Below, piece after piece: positions 56,444 to 64,000 of a DNA stretch of 64,000 nt. The translations under genes were made by a program, and so were the position numbers. The notes beneath the pieces were generated by a model. The model was not told the origin of the DNA and ran no database searches. It saw nothing but the letters and a program-made list of their open reading frames with translations. The number at the start of each line of letters is the position of its first letter. The first letter of the stretch is position 1. This DNA is from Colwellia sp. Arc7-D (GTDB taxonomy: Bacteria; Pseudomonadota; Gammaproteobacteria; Enterobacterales; Alteromonadaceae), in NCBI RefSeq assembly GCF_003061515.1, contig NZ_CP028924.1, positions 3,658,001 through 3,722,000 of the forward strand, read 5' to 3'.

Positions 56444-59239
56444 ATGAGTCTGTATTTAGAATATATCGCAGAAATTGAAAATCGTAAAAATGAGCTAGGT
56501 TTAGCACCTAAGCCAATCGATAGTGCTGAGTTATTAGCGGAAATCATTGAGCAAATTAAAGATCAAGGGCACGCACACCGCGAAGACTCTTTGAATTTCT
56601 TTATCTATAACACGTTACCGGGCACCACAAGTGCTGCCGGTCAAAAAGCCGCTTTTTTGAAAAAAATCATTTTAGGTGAAGAAGCTGTAGCAGAAATAAC
56701 CTCTGAATTTGCTTTTGAACTACTATCGCACATGAAAGGTGGTCCATCTATCGAAGTGCTACTTGACCTAGCATTAAGTGACGATTCAGCATTATCAACA
56801 CCAGCTTCTAACGTATTAAAAACACAAGTATTCTTATACGATGCTGATACAGCTCGTCTTGAAGCAGCCTTTAAAGCAGGCAACGCTGTTGCTAAAGAAC
56901 TTTTAGAAAGTTATGCAGAAGCTGAATTTTTCACCAAGCTGCCTAACATTGAAGAAAAAATTGAAGTTGTAACTTATATTGCTGGTGAAGGCGATATCTC
57001 AACTGATTTACTTTCTCCAGGTCACCAAGCACATTCTCGTGCTGACCGTGAGTTACACGGCCAGTGTATGATCACACCTGAAGCACAAAAAGAAATACAA
57101 GCATTACAAGCTAAGCACCCGAAAGCAAAAGTTATGCTTATTGCTGAAAAAGGCACAATGGGCGTTGGTTCTTCTCGTATGTCTGGTGTTAACAACGTGG
57201 CACTTTGGGCCGGTAAACAAGCAAGTCCATATGTACCATTTATTAACATTGCACCTGTAGTTGCAGGTACTAACGGTATTTCTCCAATCTTCTTAACAAC
57301 CGTTGATGTAACTGGTGGTATTGGTCTTGATCTTAAAAACTGGGTTAAGAAAGTTGATGCCAACGGTAAGACTGTTGTTGACGAAAATGGCGATGCCGTA
57401 TTAGAAGAAGCTTACTCTGTTGCTACTGGCACAGTGTTAACGATTGATACTAAAGCGAAGAAGTTATTAAACGGTGATAAAGAGCTAGCAGACATCTCTT
57501 CAGCTTTCACTCCACAAAAAGTGGAATTCATGAAAGCCGGTGGTTCTTACGCTGTTGTATTTGGTAAAAAACTACAAACGTTTGCCTCTGAAGCTTTAGG
57601 TGTAGCAACTAAACTTGTTTATGCTGCTTCGAAAGAAATTTCACATGCAGGTCAAGGCCTGACAGCTGTAGAAAAAATATTCAACAGAAATGCTGTTGGT
57701 GTTCTTTCTGAAACCGATCTTCATGCGGGTTCAGATGTGCGCGTTAAAGTGAACATTGTAGGTTCACAAGACACTACAGGCCCTATGACTTGCCAAGAGC
57801 TAGAAGCGATGGCTGCATCAACTATCTCTCCTTTAGTTGACGGTGCATACCAATCTGGTTGTCACACAGCATCAGTTTGGGATAGTAAAGCTAAAGCTAA
57901 CATTCCTAAGCTTATGAGTTTCATGAACAAGTTTGGCCTTATCACAGCTCGTGATCCTAAGGGTGTATATCCTGCGATGACGGATGTTATTCATAAAGTA
58001 TTGAATGACCTTACAATTGATGACAGAGCAATCATCATTGGTGGTGACTCGCATACTCGTATGTCTAAAGGTGTAGCATTTGGCGCTGACTCAGGTACTG
58101 TTGCGATTGCACTGGCGACAGGTGAAGCGGCTATGCCAATTCCAGAATCTGTTAAAGTTACCTTTAAAGGCAAAATGCAAGGTCACATGGATTTCCGTGA
58201 TGTTGTGCATGCAACACAAGCACAAATGCTTAAACAGTTTGGTGGTGAAAACGTATTCCAAGGTCGTATCATCGAAGTACATATTGGTACGTTAATGGCT
58301 GACCAAGCATTTACTTTTACTGATTGGTCTGCAGAAATGAAAGCGAAAGCTTCAATCTGTATTTCAAATAATGAAACTTTAATTAAATCAATCGAGCTTG
58401 CTAAGAGCCGTATCCAAATAATGATCGAAAAGGGTATGGAAAACGAAGCTAAAACGCTTAACGGTTTAATCGCATTAGCTGACAAGCGTATTGAAGAAGT
58501 TAAATCAGGCACTAGTCCAGCACTAGCACCTGACGACGCAGCTAAATACTATGCAGAAGTTGTTATCGACTTAGACGTTATCGACCAACCAATGATTGCT
58601 GACCCTGATGTAAACAACGATGATGCATCTAAGCGTTACACACATGATGTTATTCGTCCAGTATCATACTATGACGGCAAAACTGTCGACTTAGCCTTTG
58701 TAGGCTCTTGTATGGTGCACAAAGGTGACATGCAAATCATCGCTCAAATGTTACGTAACATTGAAAAACAAAATGGCAAAGTAGATTTTAAAGTGCCATT
58801 AGTTGTTGCGCCACCAACTTACAACATTGTTGATGAGCTTAAAGCTGAAGGCGATTGGGATATTTTACGTAAATATTCTGGTTTTGAATTTGATGATGCT
58901 AACCCGAAAGGTGCTGCACGTACTAAGTACGATAACATCATGTATTTGGAACGCCCTGGTTGTAACTTATGTATGGGTAACCAAGAAAAAGCTGAACCTG
59001 GCGATACGGTTATCGCAACATCAACGCGTTTATTCCAAGGTCGTGTTGTTGCCGATACTGCTGAGAAAAAAGGTGAATCATTACTAGGTTCAACACCTCT
59101 AGTTGTGCTTTCAGCTGTACTTGGTCGTTTCCCATCATTAGAAGAATATAAAGCTGCTGTTGAAGGTATTGACTTAACTCGCTTCGCTCCTCCTACAGAA
59201 GAGATGAGCACTAAGTACGTACCGATTAAAATGGTATAA
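56444..59239 (+). CDS. acnB: Aconitate hydratase B
   Basis: AcnB interconverts citrate and isocitrate in the TCA cycle. The 931-residue product has an N-terminal HEAT-like domain (MSLYLEYIAEIENRKNE...), then the catalytic domains with SGCHTASVW, GGDSHTRMSKG, and the iron-sulfur cysteines in GSCMVHKGDMQ and RPGCNLCMGNQ. It is longer than E. coli AcnB (about 865), as in several relatives. No truncation or frameshift is visible. In E. coli the apo form binds mRNA, which may hold here too. Confidence 0.97.
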   Translation: MSLYLEYIAEIENRKNELGLAPKPIDSAELLAEIIEQIKDQGHAHREDSLNFFIYNTLPGTTSAAGQKAAFLKKIILGEEAVAEITSEFAFELLSHMKGGPSIEVLLDLALSDDSALSTPASNVLKTQVFLYDADTARLEAAFKAGNAVAKELLESYAEAEFFTKLPNIEEKIEVVTYIAGEGDISTDLLSPGHQAHSRADRELHGQCMITPEAQKEIQALQAKHPKAKVMLIAEKGTMGVGSSRMSGVNNVALWAGKQASPYVPFINIAPVVAGTNGISPIFLTTVDVTGGIGLDLKNWVKKVDANGKTVVDENGDAVLEEAYSVATGTVLTIDTKAKKLLNGDKELADISSAFTPQKVEFMKAGGSYAVVFGKKLQTFASEALGVATKLVYAASKEISHAGQGLTAVEKIFNRNAVGVLSETDLHAGSDVRVKVNIVGSQDTTGPMTCQELEAMAASTISPLVDGAYQSGCHTASVWDSKAKANIPKLMSFMNKFGLITARDPKGVYPAMTDVIHKVLNDLTIDDRAIIIGGDSHTRMSKGVAFGADSGTVAIALATGEAAMPIPESVKVTFKGKMQGHMDFRDVVHATQAQMLKQFGGENVFQGRIIEVHIGTLMADQAFTFTDWSAEMKAKASICISNNETLIKSIELAKSRIQIMIEKGMENEAKTLNGLIALADKRIEEVKSGTSPALAPDDAAKYYAEVVIDLDVIDQPMIADPDVNNDDASKRYTHDVIRPVSYYDGKTVDLAFVGSCMVHKGDMQIIAQMLRNIEKQNGKVDFKVPLVVAPPTYNIVDELKAEGDWDILRKYSGFEFDDANPKGAARTKYDNIMYLERPGCNLCMGNQEKAEPGDTVIATSTRLFQGRVVADTAEKKGESLLGSTPLVVLSAVLGRFPSLEEYKAAVEGIDLTRFAPPTEEMSTKYVPIKMV

Positions 59240-59252
59240 GCTTGGTCTATTT

Positions 59253-59287
59253 GTTTAGCTAACATGGCTCGTTAACGTTAGCTAAAC
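59253..59287. repeat. 11-bp perfect inverted repeat after acnB
   Basis: GTTTAGCTAAC (59253-59263) and GTTAGCTAAAC (59277-59287) are exact complements with a 13-base loop. It begins 14 bp after the stop codon, upstream of the true terminator, and may protect the 3' end of the mRNA. Confidence 0.85.
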
Positions 59288-59345
59288 TCGGTGTTCGACT
59301 CAATGCTTAAATCAAGAGTTGAGAGAACATTTAAGATTCAATAGC

Positions 59346-59379
59346 AAAAAAGGTGACTTAATATAAGTCACCTTTTTTA
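59346..59379 (+). terminator. Rho-independent terminator of acnB
   Basis: AAAAGGTGACTTA pairs with TAAGTCACCTTTT, with six A before and six T after. It can work in both directions but acnB is the natural user. Confidence 0.93.
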
Positions 59380-59487
59380 TGTCTTCACTAAATTGATATT
59401 AGCTAGCAGTAAAATTAATTTAACACCTCTGTGCCTCTTAGCTTGCTTTATTTTTACTTATTACTGACTGTAGAAACTTTCAAAAAA

Positions 59488-59835
59488 CTACGGATTAGGG
59501 CATTCAATATTCGCAGATAATGAAGGCATAATCATATTAGGAAATGATAATTTATCATCAAAGCGCTCTACCCCTTCTAACACTTCAATTTTAAAGCCGT
59601 AACTTTTGCAAATACGTAGAGATTGACGCATTAAAAAAGTGGCCAACTTACTAAACTCAGTATTTTGCTTAGCAATAACTTGTAAATGATGTTTACCGTT
59701 TTCTAAGTCAGTTTGTTTAAATTGAACTTCGTGATCAAAGTCCCACTGCGATGCGCCATTTGGTGTTTCAATATTTTGCGCACAACCAAATAACATGACT
59801 AGCGGCAACAGAGTCAGTACGTTAAGTTTATTCAT
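59488..59835 (-). CDS. Small lipoprotein of unknown function
   Basis: The 115-residue precursor has a lipobox ending at Cys18 (VMLFGC). The mature part has a beta-rich start with SQWDFDHEVQF and contains two more cysteines (RICKSYGF and IECPNP) that may form a disulfide. I do not recognise a family. It follows the giant TSP3 gene? No: transcription runs leftward, so it lies 88 bp downstream of that gene and could be transcribed with it. Confidence 0.7.
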   Translation of the reverse strand: MNKLNVLTLLPLVMLFGCAQNIETPNGASQWDFDHEVQFKQTDLENGKHHLQVIAKQNTEFSKLATFLMRQSLRICKSYGFKIEVLEGVERFDDKLSFPNMIMPSLSANIECPNP

Positions 59836-59923
59836 ATAACCTCATATACAACAAATTAATTAAATACAAATATGACAGGAATGAAAGTGAGCATAATACC
59901 CACTTTCATTTTAGATAATAGTG

Positions 59924-62900
59924 TTAATTCGAAGAAAAAACTAAGTTATCAATAAATGCAGCATCTTCTCCTCGAGCCACACTGCCATCTTTTAAATAGT
60001 TAAAGCTGATTTCGTGAAAACCAGACTCAAGAGTAATCTCATTTGCTTGCCAATCCTGTGTGCTTATACGAAAGACTACTTCACCATCTAAAGAGACTTC
60101 TAAATAATCACAGCAAGACTCAGAGTCGACTAATGAATCAAAGGTTAATACGCCAGCAGTAAATACATTGCTATAAACAATACTACTGATTTGACTATTA
60201 CCAATAACACCCGAACGAAGCATTTCAGTTTCAACAGCCCAATCAGCATCAGAGTTAACACCTTGTGCCCAGTTTCCAGACAACTCAGCGGCTGAGAAGT
60301 CAATCATCAGCTCAGTGATAGAATCAGGTAATGAAGATGGGTCATTAGGATCTGTTTCAAATATTAACACTTCATCGCCATCGTTAAATAAATCGCCATC
60401 GCTATCCAATTCAAGTGGATCAGTTAAGTATTCAAGCACTTCATCTCCATCTGTTAAATTATCACCATCAGTGTCTGTAATTAACGGATTAGTTAAATAC
60501 GTTTTTACTTCTTCAAAATCATTTAAGCCATCATTATCTGTATCATTATTATTAGGTAAAGTGGCTGATTCGTACTCTTCCATGTTAGTTAAGCCATCAC
60601 TATCAAGTTCGGTTAGCGCATCAGTAGCATCATTAGGATCAAGACCAAACTTTCTTTCCCACCAATTGGGCATGCCATCGTTATCTTCATCAATAACGGG
60701 CACCTGAGCAATAAATGAGCCTCTAATGACGCTGTTTTGTAATTGAACAGAAGTGAAATCATTACTAACTAGTACCACTTGCTGATTTGAGTTAGTTAAA
60801 ACTAGAGTATTTTGTGCATAAATATCAAGATCATAAAAGTTTCCTGAAATATTATAATCATCTACATTAAGCAAATCAGTTTCAATACCATTGGCATCAT
60901 ACATTTTAATAGTACTCCCCCAAGAAGCGGTATAAATATTACTATTATCATCAACAGCAATAACTCGAGCTTCACTAATAGTGTAGCTGGCTACTAATAC
61001 CATTGTTTCAGGGTCATATTTATCTACTTGTGTGCCTGAAAGAGCATAAAGCATATTATCTCCCCCAAGCGAAAGATCTATATAGTCGTCACCAGAAAAG
61101 AACTCCTCAGAGTCACTTTCTAAATTAAAGCGCACAATTCCCGCAGTGTCATTACCATAAACAGCCATATCGGTGACATAAACATAATGATTAAAGTGTG
61201 CAATCCCGCCATATGAATTATTATTTAAAATGCTCCAGTTTTGATATTGCTTATGTCGCCAAGTCGCATGAAGAGGATTATAAATTGAAAGTGATGGGGA
61301 ATTATGACCATTAAAAATAGCAATTCGACCATCATCTAAAACGGTTAGATCTCTTGCGTTTTGGTTGTCAAACCTTGGAATTTTAATTGATGATAAAAGG
61401 TATTCTTCAAAATTATATAAATATAAATTTTGATTTGAAACCATAACACTTTGTACACCTCTATCGAATAAGCTTAATAAAGGTGTTATTTTAAGGTTGT
61501 CTAAATACACGCCACAATTTTCTACTTTGAATAAAACTGTATGTCTGCCTCTAGGGATAACAACCTTTTTTTCCTGCCATGTATCACCAAAGGAGAATTG
61601 CTTACTCAGTTCGTCATCCACATAAACAGATATACTACCGTTATATTGACAAGCGCTTTTCACATCAAACGCTAAGTCGTTGCCATTGAAAAATCCATCG
61701 AATGAAATAGCTGATACCCCAGAAGAGAAAATACTATAGTCACCATCAGAGCTTTCTAAATTACTAACACCCCAGCTACTTGCTAGCGTCTCATCAATAA
61801 CCCAATCTGTTGGTATAACGGCGTCTTCAAATGAAAAGCTTAATGTTTCTATAACTTCAGGAGTCGAAGTCGCGTCGTTAGGGTCAGTGAGTTCCGAATA
61901 TTCTTCAAGGTTTGTAATACCGTCACCATCAGCATCTAGCAGGGCATCACTATCATTAAGTAAATCAAAATTGTGTGTTACTTCCCAACCATCAGGCATT
62001 CCATCATTATCTGAATCCGAATTAATTGGATTTGATAAATAAAGGTTAACTTCATCTGAATCACTCAAACCATCATTATCTGAGTCATCATTTGTAGGGT
62101 CGGTAGAATTTTGAAACTCTTCAAGATTCGTTAATTCATCGGTATCAGAATTAAGTGCCGCATCGCTGGCGTCTAAACGATCAAGGCCGTACAAGTCTTC
62201 CCACCAGTCGTCCATCCCGTCTTCATCACTGTCACTGCCAAAATCAATTGCGGTTAATAAGCCCTCTGCTCCTGCAATATAAAGCGCACCTTCTAACGAG
62301 AGAGATAGTTTCCCTGAAACAGGATAGCTCCAAACTTGTTCGTGTGTATTTATATCAATAGCATAGGTATTGGTATTATCTTGAATAAACACAAGATTTA
62401 ACGTTAAAACAATACTGCCCTGTATGTCATTATTGTTTCGTGGTCGCCATTGCCAAAGCGCTTCACCTGTAAATTGATCTAAAACTGTTAATTCGCCTGA
62501 TTGATTAGCATAAACCTTGCCTAATGCAACGGAAGGAGTACCGATGAATCGATTGTCATAACCGTCACTTTCATAACTCCACACTTTATCTGCTGTCTGA
62601 GTATCAAAGGCATATAGATTATTGTTAGAAGTCACTAATGCTATATCATTGCCGGCTAATACTGGCGTACGACAATTTATAGCAAACTCTTCATTGCTTT
62701 CAATCGCTGCGCCGGAGGACTTATCAGCAATAACAAAACCATTTGAGAAGTAATAAACATGCTCATTATCAACTGCAGGTGTCCAATCATCACATTGAGT
62801 TAAGTCTTGAAACCACAACTCTTCCCCAGTTAATCCATCAAACTTATAACTACCACCATAGGTACCTCCGCCAACGTATAAATCGCCATCAAAAATAGTA

Positions 62901-64000
62901 GGGGCTTGATAGCGTTCCCATTGGTTGTCATATCTTGTAGAAAATATACTGGCACCATTTTGCTCACTAACAGCATTAAGGTATGCACCATCATCTTCTC
63001 TTGTTTGGTAATAAACCTTACCATCAGCAAAAGCAGGCGCATTAATCGAATGAACATTTCCGTAGCTTTTTTGCCAACTTACACTGCCATTTGTAGCATT
63101 AATTCCAAAAGCAAACTGTTCATCATAATAGCTAGTATTAGTAACAAATACTTTACCACCACTGGCAACCACAGGGTTTAGCTCGCTTGTTATTGGCAAA
63201 CTCACGGCCCAACGTAACGATAAATCATCAGGATTAATCGTTATAGCCGAAAATCCAGCATGATCGGCATTTCCTTGATAGCTATTCCACAATTTAGGCG
63301 TTGGAACATCACTACTATCAGTAGGATCAGTTTCTAAAAAGAACTCGATGTAATTAGCGTAGTTGTCTTCATCAAAATCTAACTCTCTGTCGGCACTCGA
63401 CAGCGGTGCAAAACCATAACTGACTTCCCAACCATCTGGCATTTTATCGCCGTCTGAATCACGATTTAGCGGTAAAGTTAAATAGGTATGAACTTCATCA
63501 CCATCACTCAAGCCATCTCTATCCGAGTCCGCATTATTAGGGTTAGTTTGATAAGTCATTTCATCTAGATTAACTAAGCCATCGTTGTCTGCATCTTCTG
63601 CAGCATCATCGACATTAATGTTTAACTGATGAGTCACTTCATATGAATCTGATAAACCGTCTCCATCAGTATCGCTGCTTAATGGGTTTGAAAAGTAGTC
63701 CTGAACTTCTTCTCTATCAGTTAAACCATCTTCATCGGAGTCTATTAATAGTGGGTCTGTGCCGTACTCATTAACTTCTATACCATCAGAAAGTCCATCG
63801 CCATCAGTATCCGCAATCAGCGGTGATGTGTTATGAGTATTAACTTCAGCGCCATCAAGCAAGCCATCGTTATCAGTATCATCAAGAGTAGGATTAGTTT
63901 TTAGGGTAAATTCTTCACGGTTTGTCAGGCCATCGTTATCTGAATCTAACGCGGCATCTGCAGCATCGTTATCATCAAAGTTGTATAACGACTCCCACCA
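59924..64000 (-). CDS. Giant exported protein with thrombospondin type 3 repeats and beta-propellers, 5' end beyond the window
   Basis: The frame is open to the right edge, so at least 1358 residues are encoded and the start is not seen; an apparent start at 63862 is an internal TTG. Counting from the edge: calcium-binding TSP3 repeats (1-230, DSDxDGLSDGxEV units, each Asp-rich), a PQQ-type propeller (about 235-590, GLTGEELWFQDL), TSP3 repeats (590-720), a jelly-roll-like domain (725-850), a second propeller-like region (850-1090), more TSP3 (1095-1230) and a final jelly-roll-like domain ending NLVFSSN. WWE-LYGLD-type segments open each TSP3 block. It is probably secreted or on the cell surface. 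No sorting signal is seen at its C-terminus. Confidence 0.85.
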   Translation of the reverse strand, partial: WWESLYNFDDNDAADAALDSDNDGLTNREEFTLKTNPTLDDTDNDGLLDGAEVNTHNTSPLIADTDGDGLSDGIEVNEYGTDPLLIDSDEDGLTDREEVQDYFSNPLSSDTDGDGLSDSYEVTHQLNINVDDAAEDADNDGLVNLDEMTYQTNPNNADSDRDGLSDGDEVHTYLTLPLNRDSDGDKMPDGWEVSYGFAPLSSADRELDFDEDNYANYIEFFLETDPTDSSDVPTPKLWNSYQGNADHAGFSAITINPDDLSLRWAVSLPITSELNPVVASGGKVFVTNTSYYDEQFAFGINATNGSVSWQKSYGNVHSINAPAFADGKVYYQTREDDGAYLNAVSEQNGASIFSTRYDNQWERYQAPTIFDGDLYVGGGTYGGSYKFDGLTGEELWFQDLTQCDDWTPAVDNEHVYYFSNGFVIADKSSGAAIESNEEFAINCRTPVLAGNDIALVTSNNNLYAFDTQTADKVWSYESDGYDNRFIGTPSVALGKVYANQSGELTVLDQFTGEALWQWRPRNNNDIQGSIVLTLNLVFIQDNTNTYAIDINTHEQVWSYPVSGKLSLSLEGALYIAGAEGLLTAIDFGSDSDEDGMDDWWEDLYGLDRLDASDAALNSDTDELTNLEEFQNSTDPTNDDSDNDGLSDSDEVNLYLSNPINSDSDNDGMPDGWEVTHNFDLLNDSDALLDADGDGITNLEEYSELTDPNDATSTPEVIETLSFSFEDAVIPTDWVIDETLASSWGVSNLESSDGDYSIFSSGVSAISFDGFFNGNDLAFDVKSACQYNGSISVYVDDELSKQFSFGDTWQEKKVVIPRGRHTVLFKVENCGVYLDNLKITPLLSLFDRGVQSVMVSNQNLYLYNFEEYLLSSIKIPRFDNQNARDLTVLDDGRIAIFNGHNSPSLSIYNPLHATWRHKQYQNWSILNNNSYGGIAHFNHYVYVTDMAVYGNDTAGIVRFNLESDSEEFFSGDDYIDLSLGGDNMLYALSGTQVDKYDPETMVLVASYTISEARVIAVDDNSNIYTASWGSTIKMYDANGIETDLLNVDDYNISGNFYDLDIYAQNTLVLTNSNQQVVLVSNDFTSVQLQNSVIRGSFIAQVPVIDEDNDGMPNWWERKFGLDPNDATDALTELDSDGLTNMEEYESATLPNNNDTDNDGLNDFEEVKTYLTNPLITDTDGDNLTDGDEVLEYLTDPLELDSDGDLFNDGDEVLIFETDPNDPSSLPDSITELMIDFSAAELSGNWAQGVNSDADWAVETEMLRSGVIGNSQISSIVYSNVFTAGVLTFDSLVDSESCCDYLEVSLDGEVVFRISTQDWQANEITLESGFHEISFNYLKDGSVARGEDAAFIDNLVFSSN

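Noticed and set aside
56444..59239. AcnB longer than the E. coli enzyme taken as a fusion
   Set aside because: The extra length is spread through the protein and all active-site motifs are normal; longer AcnB proteins are known.
60315..60707. 130-codon open frame opposite to the TSP3 gene, very serine-rich
   Set aside because: Mirror of the GAT/GAC aspartate codons of the TSP3 repeats; no independent support.
63862..64000. Start of the TSP3 gene at 63862
   Set aside because: The codon is an internal TTG (leucine in a DNDGLLDG repeat) and the frame stays open with TSP3-type sequence to the window edge.

Overview
The window is a contiguous piece of an AT-rich gammaproteobacterial chromosome. 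Gene content and order (glrK-qseG-glrR, pepA-holC-valS facing lptF-lptG, rapA-rluA, yacL near acnB, a TPP-riboswitch thiamine operon) and the protein sequences suggest a marine Alteromonadales member of the Colwellia/Thalassotalea type. This is inferred from family resemblance, not from a database search. No prophage, insertion sequence or CRISPR array was seen. Most of the window is housekeeping chromosome with a few accessory genes.

Layout. 1-5.3 kb (all minus): the 5' end of an ovothiol synthase gene (ovoA) cut by the window edge, preceded by a stand-alone glutamine-synthetase-like catalytic domain; a TPR-GGDEF diguanylate cyclase; a glutaredoxin; an FAH-family hydrolase; an unknown protein; a periplasmic EF-hand protein. 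5.5-9.2 kb (plus): the glrK-qseG-glrR envelope two-component operon, with a candidate GlrR box and sigma-54 promoter in front of it. 9.2-11.4 kb (minus): FKBP isomerase, RsuA, MscS. 11.6-17.8 kb (plus): TPP riboswitch and thiC-thiO-thiS-thiG-thiDE. 17.8-23.5 kb: amidase, PAS histidine kinase, REC-GGDEF regulator, parvulin, tRNA-Leu(CAA), a STAS-like protein and an RDD membrane protein.

23.6-31 kb: lptG/lptF diverging from pepA-holC-valS. 31-36.4 kb: cold-shock gene with a long leader, then hemH and an exported glutathione peroxidase diverging from ccmABCDE, which places heme synthesis beside cytochrome c maturation. 36.4-40 kb (minus): a 52-residue membrane microprotein, rraB, plsC, mlaA and an alpha/beta-hydrolase lipoprotein overlapping mlaA. 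40.4-46.6 kb: a large acyl-CoA dehydrogenase, an exported transglutaminase-like protein and an 1117-residue hybrid histidine kinase. 46.8-52.3 kb: PIN-PhoH ATPase diverging from rapA-rluA. 52.4-59.8 kb: DUF3530 protein, yacL, a family-3 periplasmic binding protein, a TonB/TolA-like anchored protein, acnB and a small lipoprotein. 59.9-64 kb: a giant exported thrombospondin-type-3/beta-propeller protein that runs off the right edge.

The observations I rate highest are: a perfect 16-bp inverted repeat inside the start of thiO; a TGTC-N10-GACA box plus a GG-N10-GC promoter before glrK; the truncated glutamine-synthetase-like gene coupled to ovoA; a 25-codon reading frame with a good ribosome binding site in the cold-shock leader; and several small or orphan envelope genes. 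I found no single clearly new multi-gene system. The ovoA/GS-like pair is the nearest candidate.
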